Source of the DNA: Candidatus Woesearchaeota archaeon
GTDB taxonomy: Archaea; Nanobdellota; Nanobdellia; Woesearchaeales; JAGVYJ01
Assembly: GCA_018303315.1 (NCBI GenBank)
Contig: JAGVYJ010000019.1
Coordinates: forward strand, 1 to 6,376
DNA length: 6,376 nt
Reading direction: 5' to 3'
The position numbers were made by a program, and so were the translations under genes. A model generated the notes under the pieces. It was given only the letters and a program-made list of their open reading frames with translations. It was not told where the DNA came from and ran no database searches. This document shows positions 1-5,811 of the stretch, in pieces; positions within the stretch are counted from its first letter, which is position 1, and each line of letters starts with the position of its first letter.

Positions 1-1
1 C

Positions 2-442
2 GTGGCCAGGGGGCTCGCCGGAAGGATAATACAGCGCCTGGAAGACACCGGGATGAAAATAGTGGGCATGAAGATGGTCTGGATAGACAGGGAATTTGCG
101 AAAAGGCATTACAGGGCCCATATAAAGAAGTTCTTCTATCCGACGCTCGAATCCTATGTTACCTCAGGCCCTGTGATTGCGATATGCGTGGAAGGGGTGC
201 ATTCAGTTGAGAACGTCAGGAAGCTCGTCGGCTCAACTTCTCCGAGGGAAGCAAAGCCCGGCACCATCCGCGGGGATTTCGCCCATTACTCGACAGAATA
301 TGCTGACAAAAAGAACAAGGCTGCTGCCAACCTTATACACGCTTCCGGAAGCCCTGAGGAGGCAAAGGAAGAAGTCGCGCTGTGGTTCACTGACAGGGAA
401 CTGCACAGCTACAAGACCGTTCACGAGGTGCACACTCTCTAG
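2..442 (+). CDS. ndk: Nucleoside diphosphate kinase, 5'-truncated by window edge
   Basis: Transfers the gamma-phosphate of ATP to NDPs through a phosphohistidine in the cytoplasm, supplying GTP and other NTPs. The visible 146 codons begin inside the conserved N-terminal motif (KPDxVARG in the family; VARG is visible), so the GTG at position 2 is an internal valine and the true start lies about a dozen codons upstream. Family landmarks follow in order: GPVIA (56-60), EGVHSVENVRKLVGSTSP (64-81), the phosphate/ribose segment PGTIRGDF (86-93), and the active-site NLIHASGSPEEA (110-121) with catalytic His113. Sixteen residues separate RGDF from NLIH, where about six are usual, so there is a roughly ten-residue insertion (AHYSTEYADKK region) just before the active site. 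From memory similar insertions occur in some archaea. The stop lies one base before the EF-2 start, implying co-transcription. Identity is near certain; only the N-terminus is missing. Confidence 0.96.
   Translation: MARGLAGRIIQRLEDTGMKIVGMKMVWIDREFAKRHYRAHIKKFFYPTLESYVTSGPVIAICVEGVHSVENVRKLVGSTSPREAKPGTIRGDFAHYSTEYADKKNKAAANLIHASGSPEEAKEEVALWFTDRELHSYKTVHEVHTL
425..430 (+). promoter_or_regulatory. Candidate Shine-Dalgarno site for EF-2
   Basis: GAGGTG matches the archaeal anti-SD (complement GGAGGTGA) and lies inside the last codons of ndk. The spacing to the ATG at 444 is 13 bases, longer than usual. It may still help, or ribosomes terminating on ndk one base upstream may simply reinitiate. 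No other start codon between this site and 444 is in the EF-2 frame. Confidence 0.4.
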
Positions 443-443
443 C

Positions 444-2651
444 ATGGCTGAGAAAATGGTGGAGAAGGTTGTAAGGCTGATGAGCAAGCGCGAGCAGATA
501 AGGAACATCTGCACCTCTGCCCACATCGACCATGGCAAGACTACGTTCTCAGACAACCTTCTTGCCGGCGCAGGCATGATGAGCGAGGAGCTTGCCGGGA
601 AGGCATTGCAGCTGGACTTTCACGAGGATGAGCAGGAAAGGGGAATAACAATAGACGCTGCCAATGTCTCCATGGTACACGAGCGCGATGGCAAGGAATA
701 CCTGATAAACCTGATAGACACCCCCGGCCATGTGGACTTCGGAGGGGACGTGACAAGGGCCATGCGCGCCATCGACGGCACGATAATACTTGTCGACGCG
801 GTTGAAGCCATAATGCCGCAGACCGAGACAGTGCTGAGGCAGGCTTTAAGAGAGCGAATAAGACCCGTGCTTTTCATCAACAAGGTTGACCGGCTGATTA
901 AGGAGCTCAAGCTCACCCCTGAGCAGATGCAGGAAAGGTTCGTCAGGATAATAACCCATCTCAACAAGCTGATAAAGCAGATTGCCGAGGATGAGTTCAA
1001 GGAGAAATGGCAGGTGAATGTCAATGAGGGCTCTGTCGCCTTCGGCTCTGCCTTCCATAACTGGGCCCTGTCCATTCCTTACATGCAGCGCACAGGCATA
1101 ACATTCAAGGATGTCATAGATGCCTACCAGAACGAGGACGGGGGGAAAGTTGAGGAACTGGCAGACAGGGCGCCGCTGCACGTGGTTGTGCTTAACATGT
1201 CAATCAAGCACCATCCCAATCCGATGCAGGCGCAGAAATACCGCATCCCGAAGATATGGCACGGCGACCTAGAAAGCGAGACAGGAAAATCTTTGCTCAA
1301 TACAGACCCCAACGGCCCTGTTGCCTTTGTGTGCACCAAGATTGTGGTTGACAAGCATGCCGGAGAGATTGCTGCAGGCAGGCTTTTTTCCGGCACTTTG
1401 AAGGAGAGCCAGGAAGTCTACCTTATCGGCGCCAAGCAGCAGGCCAGGGTGCAGCAGCTTTCTGTGTATAATGGGGCTAAGAGAGAATCCATAAGGGAAG
1501 CGGCGCCGGGAAACATAGTCGGCATTGTCGGATTGAAGAGCGTCTTTTCAGGGGAGACAGTAAGCACGCTGCAGGACATGGAGCCTTTCGAGGAAATAAA
1601 GCACATTTTCGAGCCGGTTGTGACAAAGGCCATCGAGGCCAAGAGCCCTTCAGACCTTCCCAAGCTGGTTGAAGTGCTGAAGCAGGTCAACAAGGAAGAT
1701 CCAACTATCCTTATCGAGATTAATGAGGAGACAGGCGAGCACCTAATGAGCGGCATGGGAGAGCTGCATCTTGAGGTTATCGAGAACAGGATTAAGACAG
1801 AAAAAGGCATTGATGTGCAGACCTCCCCACCGATAGTTGTGTACAGGGAAACCATCACCAGGCAGAGCCCTGAGTTTGAGGGAAAAAGCCCGAACAAGCA
1901 CAACAAGTTCTACATCCAGGTTGAGCCGGTTGAGGATGAGCTTTATGCAGGGATACGCTCAGGTGAGATAAGGGGAGGAAGGATAAAGAAGAAGGACCAA
2001 GACTTCTGGGCTGCCCTGGAGAAGCACGGCATGGCCTCAAAGACCTCGAGGAAAGTGAGGGACATTTACAAGGGCAACATGCTTATTGACAACACCCGCG
2101 GCATAGTCCATGTCGGAGAGGTTATCGAGATGGCGATGGACGCTTTTGAGGACATCATGACATTCGGGCCGTTGGCAAGGGAGCCGGGAATAAGGGTTAA
2201 GTGCATTGTCAATGACATCAAGCTGCACGAGGATGCAATCCACAGGGGGCCTGCGCAAATCCTTCCTGCTGTGCGTGAAGCCGTCAGGCTTGCAATGATG
2301 AACGCCGGGCCTGTAATATTCGAGCCGGTGCAGGAGCTGCAGTTTGAGGCCCCTGTGCAGTACATGGGCGAGCTTTCCAAGCTTATACAGAACAGGAGGG
2401 GCCAGCTTCTTGACATGACGCAGGAAGAGGACCATCTTACCGTAAAGGCAAAGCTGCCTGTAGGGGAGATGTTCGGGCTTACCTCAGACCTGCGCAGCGC
2501 TACAGAAGGCAGGGCAAGCCAGTTCCTGATTGACCAGATGTTCGAGCGCATCCCGATGGAGCTCCAGCAGAAAATCCTGAAGCAGATTCGGGAGAGGAAA
2601 GGTTTAAGAGTAGACGAGAGCGGCATAGCATTGCCCCCGGAGCGTGGATAA
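444..2651 (+). CDS. fusA: Translation elongation factor 2 (aEF-2)
   Basis: GTPase that drives ribosomal translocation. It is 735 residues, the normal archaeal size. I chose the ATG at 444 because homology begins at once (EKMVEKVVRLM, then EQIRNI) and because it puts the diphthamide histidine at residue 600, the number I recall for Pyrococcus EF-2. The same frame stays open upstream but only overlaps ndk and shows no homology. G domain: P-loop AHIDHGKT 26-33, switch I QERGITI 64-70, DTPGH 92-96, NKVD 146-149, GSA 201-203. Domain II runs about 290-375. Domain III runs about 388-460 and includes MSGMGELHLEV. Domain IV begins near 462 and contains HEDAIHRGPAQ with His600 at its tip, the residue modified to diphthamide by Dph enzymes and targeted by ADP-ribosylating toxins. 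Domain V runs from about 622. A short divergent tail follows ERKGL. All GTPase motifs are intact. It follows ndk by one base, and its TAA directly abuts the ATG of uS7, so the three genes probably form an operon. Confidence 0.98.
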   Translation: MAEKMVEKVVRLMSKREQIRNICTSAHIDHGKTTFSDNLLAGAGMMSEELAGKALQLDFHEDEQERGITIDAANVSMVHERDGKEYLINLIDTPGHVDFGGDVTRAMRAIDGTIILVDAVEAIMPQTETVLRQALRERIRPVLFINKVDRLIKELKLTPEQMQERFVRIITHLNKLIKQIAEDEFKEKWQVNVNEGSVAFGSAFHNWALSIPYMQRTGITFKDVIDAYQNEDGGKVEELADRAPLHVVVLNMSIKHHPNPMQAQKYRIPKIWHGDLESETGKSLLNTDPNGPVAFVCTKIVVDKHAGEIAAGRLFSGTLKESQEVYLIGAKQQARVQQLSVYNGAKRESIREAAPGNIVGIVGLKSVFSGETVSTLQDMEPFEEIKHIFEPVVTKAIEAKSPSDLPKLVEVLKQVNKEDPTILIEINEETGEHLMSGMGELHLEVIENRIKTEKGIDVQTSPPIVVYRETITRQSPEFEGKSPNKHNKFYIQVEPVEDELYAGIRSGEIRGGRIKKKDQDFWAALEKHGMASKTSRKVRDIYKGNMLIDNTRGIVHVGEVIEMAMDAFEDIMTFGPLAREPGIRVKCIVNDIKLHEDAIHRGPAQILPAVREAVRLAMMNAGPVIFEPVQELQFEAPVQYMGELSKLIQNRRGQLLDMTQEEDHLTVKAKLPVGEMFGLTSDLRSATEGRASQFLIDQMFERIPMELQQKILKQIRERKGLRVDESGIALPPERG
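2639..2642 (+). promoter_or_regulatory. Candidate Shine-Dalgarno site for uS7
   Basis: GGAG in the final EF-2 codons, nine bases before the uS7 ATG at 2652. This is a normal spacing and supports that ATG as the start, immediately after the EF-2 TAA. Confidence 0.5.
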
Positions 2652-3251
2652 ATGGCAGACATAAAAGTATTTGGAAGATGGAGCACAGAAGGTATTAAAG
2701 TGGAGGACCCCGGCCTGATTGATTACATAGCATTGACACCCGCCCTTATTCCGAGGAGCGGCGCAAGGTATGCAGGGAAGAGATTCCATAAGTCCAAGGT
2801 TTTCATAGTTGAGAGGTTCATCAACAAGCTTATGGTGCCCGGCCATCGGGGGAAGAAGCACATGATAACTTCCTACAGGACCAGCGGCCGCTCCCAGACT
2901 GCCCAGAAGCTCGTGGAGACCGCATTCGGGATTATTGAGAAGAGGACAAAGAAGAACCCTGTCGAGGTGTTTGTCAAGGCAGTGGAAAATGCATCCCCGA
3001 GGGAGGAGATAATCGCCATTGAGTATGGCGGGGCAGTGTATCCCAAGGCAATTGAGTGCTCCCCGCAGAGGCGCATAGACCTCGCGCTGAGGTATTTTGT
3101 CCAGGGCTCTTTCCAGAGCGCCTTTAACAAGAAAAAGAAACAGGTTGACGCGCTTGCAGATGAGATAGTCAATGCCTACCATACAAGCTCTGCCTCGGCT
3201 GCCATAGCCAAGAAACTCGAGCTTGAAAGGCAGGCTGATGCTTCAAGGTAA
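2652..3251 (+). CDS. rps7: 30S ribosomal protein uS7 (archaeal S7)
   Basis: Primary 16S rRNA-binding protein that nucleates assembly of the 30S head and lies at the E-site/mRNA exit. It has 199 residues, typical for archaea (longer than bacterial S7). Recognisable blocks: N-terminal IKVFGRW (4-10) and KVEDPGLIDYI (16-26); the RNA-binding FHKSKVFIVERFINKLM stretch (45-61); KNPVEVFVKAVENASPREE (101-119); YGGAVYPKAIECSPQRRIDLALR (125-147); and the archaeal C-terminal helix AIAKKLELERQADASR (184-199). Residues about 66-85 (RGKKHMITSYRTSGRSQTAQ) are longer than the short GNTGKKH loop I remember from euryarchaeal S7. From memory a longer loop of this kind is common in DPANN-type archaea. It starts with no gap after EF-2, so the order is fusA-rps7, the reverse of the usual archaeal arrangement. 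No rps12 or tuf is seen in the window. Confidence 0.97.
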   Translation: MADIKVFGRWSTEGIKVEDPGLIDYIALTPALIPRSGARYAGKRFHKSKVFIVERFINKLMVPGHRGKKHMITSYRTSGRSQTAQKLVETAFGIIEKRTKKNPVEVFVKAVENASPREEIIAIEYGGAVYPKAIECSPQRRIDLALRYFVQGSFQSAFNKKKKQVDALADEIVNAYHTSSASAAIAKKLELERQADASR

Positions 3252-3258
3252 CGCAACC

Positions 3259-3266
3259 TTTAATAA
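3259..3266 (+). promoter_or_regulatory. TATA-like box for pyruvate kinase
   Basis: TTTAATAA in the 45-bp gap between uS7 and pyk. Its centre is about 35 bases before the ATG at 3297, so initiation 25-28 bases downstream would give a leader of only about 6-10 bases. No Shine-Dalgarno sequence precedes the ATG; the leader is pyrimidine-rich (TTTCTTTATCGTTCTT). A near-leaderless transcript fits both facts. The T-rich tract could also help end the upstream ribosomal transcript. Confidence 0.5.
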
Positions 3267-3296
3267 GAAGCAGCCATACATTTCTTTATCGTTCTT

Positions 3297-4664
3297 ATGA
3301 AAAAAACCAAGATTCTCTGCACGCTGGGGCCTGCAAGCTCGGACAGGCAGATTATTCAGCGTATGATTAAGGCAGGCATGGATGCTGTGAGGATTAACAC
3401 TGCTTTCGGCAGCAGCCAGGAATTCGGGAAGGTAGTGGATGTTGTCCGCTCAGTGTCCTCCATACCTATATTGATTGATATCAAGGGCCCGGAGATAAGG
3501 CTGACCTGCCACCAGACAGTCCGGTTCGGCAGGAACGAGATTTCCTGGTTCGGGTTCAGGAAGGGCAGGCATTTGTGCTTTACCTATGATTTTTATGACG
3601 GGGTTTCAAAGGGTGACAATATTTTCTTCCGTGACGGCACAATGAAGGCCCGCATTGTGCAGAAATCGCAGCATAAAATCAAGCTTAAATTCATCTATTC
3701 AGGGAGCCTTTCCAACATGTGCTCTGTTAACGTCCCCGACAAGCATCTTGATATGCCCAGCCTTTCGCAGAGGGATAAGGAGCTTATCAGCTTTGCTGTA
3801 AAGAAAGGGCTCGACTTCATTGCGCTGTCCTTCGTGAGGGGCAGGAAGGACATTGAGCGGGTGAAGGCGCTTCTCAGCAGGCATCATATCCCGGTCATAG
3901 CCAAGATAGAGAACCAGCAGGGTGTTGACAACATCGCAGAGATAATAGAGGCCAGCGACGGAATAATGGTTGCGCGCGGAGACCTCGGAATTGAACTGCC
4001 TTTCGAGCGGATACCCCTTATACAGAAGGACATTATTCACAGGTGCAACAATGCGGCAAAGCCGGTAATTACGGCAACCCACATGCTTGAGAGGATGATT
4101 AACCATCCCAGATGCACCAGGGCTGAGGCAAGCGACGTGGCCAATGCCGTGCTGGATGGCACTGACGTTATCATGCTTTCCGGCGAGACAGCAGTCGGCA
4201 TGTTCCCTGTCGAGGCAGTTGCCACGGCAGCACGCATAGCAAGGGCCACGGAGCCGCACATAAAGACAAGCATAGACATTCCCAGGAGCCCTGACATAGC
4301 TGACTCGCTTTCCCATTCCGTCAGCCAGATTGCCAGGAAGCAGGATGTCAGCAGGATTGTGGTGCTCACCAAGACCGGCTATTCGGCGAGGATGGTTTCA
4401 AGGTTCCATCCGGAGCAGGAGATCATAGCATTGAGCAGCTTTCCCAATGTAGTCAGGGAGCTCAATATTGTATGGGGCGTCAAGGCCTATCAGTATCCTT
4501 ACAGGGAGACAGGCGACATCATACTGAGGGCTGCAAAATTCCTCGCAAAAAGGAAACTGCTGAAGAAGGATGACGTCGTGATTTTCACTGCGGGTAGCCA
4601 CATCAGGAAGGGGCATAAGGTTAACACAATCGAAGTGCACAGGATAAAAGAACTTCTTGGCTAG
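3297..4664 (+). CDS. pyk: Pyruvate kinase
   Basis: Converts PEP and ADP to pyruvate and ATP, the last step of glycolysis, in the cytoplasm. It has 455 residues, slightly shorter than usual. Domain A begins with KTKILCTLGPAS (3-14) and is interrupted by a compact lid (B domain, about 70-150). It resumes at DMPSLS (152-157) and carries AKIEN with catalytic Lys203 and metal ligand Glu205, ARGDLG (226-231, metal ligand Asp229), and ITATHMLERM (258-267) with the conserved Thr261. LSGETA follows, then a C-terminal domain to residue 455. Departures from the family lie in the monovalent-cation region: RxNxSHG is RINTAFG (Arg32, Asn34, Ala36, Phe37) and DTKGPEIR is DIKGPEIR (61-68). The serine that ligates potassium is therefore alanine, while the Glu that marks potassium-dependent enzymes (Glu66) is kept. 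From memory Bacteroidetes enzymes have an RMNTAH version, so this may be a recognised subclass and not damage. Probably transcribed alone; its stop overlaps that of the convergent HIT gene. Confidence 0.96.
   Translation: MKKTKILCTLGPASSDRQIIQRMIKAGMDAVRINTAFGSSQEFGKVVDVVRSVSSIPILIDIKGPEIRLTCHQTVRFGRNEISWFGFRKGRHLCFTYDFYDGVSKGDNIFFRDGTMKARIVQKSQHKIKLKFIYSGSLSNMCSVNVPDKHLDMPSLSQRDKELISFAVKKGLDFIALSFVRGRKDIERVKALLSRHHIPVIAKIENQQGVDNIAEIIEASDGIMVARGDLGIELPFERIPLIQKDIIHRCNNAAKPVITATHMLERMINHPRCTRAEASDVANAVLDGTDVIMLSGETAVGMFPVEAVATAARIARATEPHIKTSIDIPRSPDIADSLSHSVSQIARKQDVSRIVVLTKTGYSARMVSRFHPEQEIIALSSFPNVVRELNIVWGVKAYQYPYRETGDIILRAAKFLAKRKLLKKDDVVIFTAGSHIRKGHKVNTIEVHRIKELLG
4661..4664. other. Shared palindromic stop CTAG of convergent genes
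   Basis: The four-base palindrome CTAG supplies TAG for pyk on the plus strand (4662-4664) and TAG for the HIT gene on the minus strand (4663-4661). The two coding regions overlap by four bases, so no untranslated space exists for a terminator: each transcript must end inside the coding sequence of the opposing gene. Confidence 0.9.
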
Positions 4665-5179
4665 GGCCTTCTTTCCAGCTGCCTTATCAGGTAGTTGTCC
4701 TCGTCATCCCCGTCAATCTGGTCAGCTGGCACTTCTTTCTGGACAGTCTGCTGCACCGGCACGGTTCCCACTGGCAGCACAGCTTTGCTAATCTGGGAGG
4801 CAAGCATTGAAAGCTCGTCGTCGCTCACCTTCTGGGTATCCCAGCCAAGGCTCAGCTCATCATTTTCTGTCCTGGGAAATACATGCACGCTTAGGTGCGG
4901 CACATCCTGGCCTGCGACAGTGCCGTTCTGTATCATCACAACGGTTCCGCCGATATTCAGGCTTTCAAAGATTGCAGTGGATATCTTGTTTGCAACTATG
5001 CCCAGCTTCTCCACTATCTCATCCGGCGCCTGCTCAAGGATGGTGTAATGCTGCTTTGGCAGTATAATGACATGCGCCACTGTCGCCGGCGTGTCTGACA
5101 ATATGGCTGCCACCTGCTCATCTTCGAAAATTATTAATTCCTCTTTCTTCAGAAGTTCGCAGTTTTTGCAGGCTGTCAT
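4661..5179 (-). CDS. HIT-domain protein 1, nucleophile His replaced by Ser
   Basis: A 172-residue histidine-triad (HIT) family protein; members bind nucleotides and many hydrolyse or transfer nucleoside phosphates. Visible features are a CxxC at Cys4/Cys7, the fold segment HVIILPKQHYTIL (36-48), the nucleotide-binding IQNGTVAGQDVPH (83-95), and the triad region H95-L-S97-V-H99-VFPR. By analogy with zinc-bearing HIT/GalT proteins, Cys4, Cys7, His44 and His95 make a complete zinc site. Position 97 should be the nucleophilic histidine and is serine, so classical covalent nucleotidyl-histidine chemistry is unlikely. After the domain comes a helix (about 119-132), then a low-complexity linker rich in V, P, Q and acidic residues, and a short tail NYLIRQLERRP. 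The start ATG overlaps the stop of the upstream HIT gene as ATGA, so the two are translationally coupled. The start is supported because CxxC follows within seven residues. Fold assignment is firm; activity and partner are unknown. Confidence 0.9.
   Translation of the reverse strand: MTACKNCELLKKEELIIFEDEQVAAILSDTPATVAHVIILPKQHYTILEQAPDEIVEKLGIVANKISTAIFESLNIGGTVVMIQNGTVAGQDVPHLSVHVFPRTENDELSLGWDTQKVSDDELSMLASQISKAVLPVGTVPVQQTVQKEVPADQIDGDDEDNYLIRQLERRP
5176..5179 (-). other. ATGA start/stop overlap coupling the two HIT genes
   Basis: On the minus strand ATGA contains the ATG of HIT protein 1 (5179-5177) and the TGA of HIT protein 2 (5178-5176). No clear Shine-Dalgarno sequence precedes this ATG, so translation of the downstream gene probably depends on ribosomes finishing the upstream one. 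That would tie the two protein levels together. Confidence 0.85.
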
Positions 5180-5766
5180 TTGAACATCCCTGAAACTTTG
5201 TCGAGAATATCTCCATCCTTCTTCGGAACATCAACCGCTTTCTTTTCTTTCACAGCTTCTGCCTTTCCAGCACTTCTTATTTCGTATCCAAGGTGGTGCT
5301 TTATCCTTGGAGCAAGCCTTTCCCTAATCATCTGGAGCTCTTTGGGCGATATGCTTTTCTTCGGCAGTGAGAGCGGAATCTTGTCCTTGTCCACGCGCGG
5401 GATGACATGCAGCATGAAATGCGGCGCCTTCTGCCCTGCCAGCGCACCATTGGCGACGAATACCGTGGCTCCCTGCACCCCTAATGATTTCAGCAAGGCA
5501 TGGGCCACTGATTTCGCAACCTTGAACAGATGCCCGATTTCCCTGTCCGGAACCTGCGGCATCACCTGGTAATGCTTCTTCGGAAGAATAAGCACGTGGC
5601 CGCGGGTTGCTGGGTTTATGTCGAGCACAGCAATGGATGAGTCATCCTCGTGCACAATCTTTGCAGGAACCTTGTGCTCGCTGATGTGGCAGAATATGCA
5701 GTTCTCTTTCTGCAGCTCGGCAACCTGCTCCGGGCTCATATTCTTCAGCTCGTCCTCTGTTGCCAT
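5176..5766 (-). CDS. HIT-domain protein 2, nucleophile His replaced by Met
   Basis: A 196-residue HIT family protein, first gene of the coupled pair. An N-terminal helix (about 1-21, LKNMSPEQVAELQKE) precedes NCIFCHI with Cys23/Cys26. Then come GHVLILPKKHYQVMPQVP (56-73), the nucleotide-binding VANGALAGQKAPH (104-116), and H116-F-M118-L-H120-VIPR. Cys23, Cys26, His65 and His116 fit a zinc site. Met118 replaces the catalytic histidine, the same position that is Ser in the partner. After the domain comes a Lys/Ala/Glu-rich linker and a short tail DILDKVSGMFK. I chose the ATG at 5766 over the in-frame ATG at 5787. A TATA-like box centred near 5795 predicts a transcript starting at about 5768-5770, downstream of the longer start, and the seven extra residues look like nothing in the family. 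From memory HxM forms occur in other archaeal HIT proteins with this N-terminal helix, so the substitution may be lineage-wide. Function unknown. Confidence 0.9.
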   Translation of the reverse strand: MATEDELKNMSPEQVAELQKENCIFCHISEHKVPAKIVHEDDSSIAVLDINPATRGHVLILPKKHYQVMPQVPDREIGHLFKVAKSVAHALLKSLGVQGATVFVANGALAGQKAPHFMLHVIPRVDKDKIPLSLPKKSISPKELQMIRERLAPRIKHHLGYEIRSAGKAEAVKEKKAVDVPKKDGDILDKVSGMFK

Positions 5767-5790
5767 TAAAGCAGAAAAAGCAATCACCGA

Positions 5791-5798
5791 ATATAAAA
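5791..5798 (-). promoter_or_regulatory. TATA-like box for the HIT gene pair
   Basis: On the minus strand this reads TTTTATAT, within the 45-bp gap between the pilin-like gene and HIT protein 2. Its centre is about 29 bases from the ATG at 5766, so the transcript should begin only two to four bases before that ATG. No Shine-Dalgarno sequence is present. This is the textbook layout of an archaeal leaderless promoter and decides the start codon. Confidence 0.6.
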
Positions 5799-5811
5799 GT
5801 TGCGGTAGAAA

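Noticed and set aside
2..4. GTG at position 2 as the ndk start
   Set aside because: It is the valine of the conserved VARG motif; the conserved N-terminal strand lies before the window.
177..443. Upstream extension of the EF-2 reading frame
   Set aside because: It overlaps ndk in another frame, shows no EF-2 homology, and EF-2 similarity begins at the ATG at 444.
620..1906. Long antisense open frames opposite EF-2
   Set aside because: They mirror a conserved, intact EF-2 gene, give Ser/Leu/Cys-rich translations with no recognisable motifs, and have no promoter or ribosome site of their own that I can see.
2217..2250. Possible loss or change of the diphthamide site in EF-2
   Set aside because: HEDAIHRGPAQ is the ordinary archaeal form, with His600 intact, so nothing is unusual here.
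2604..3182. 192-codon minus-strand frame opposite uS7
   Set aside because: It is the antisense shadow of uS7, has no family resemblance and crosses the EF-2/uS7 junction.
3699..4316. 205-codon minus-strand frame opposite pyruvate kinase
   Set aside because: It lies wholly within the conserved catalytic core of pyk; its composition looks like complement-strand noise.
5775..5779. T-run on the minus strand as a terminator for the pilin-like gene
   Set aside because: Only five T residues, lying within the HIT promoter region; plausible as an archaeal T-tract but too short to call.
5767..5787. Longer start (ATG at 5787) for HIT protein 2
   Set aside because: It would lie upstream of the transcript start predicted from the TATA-like box, and the seven added residues have no family support.
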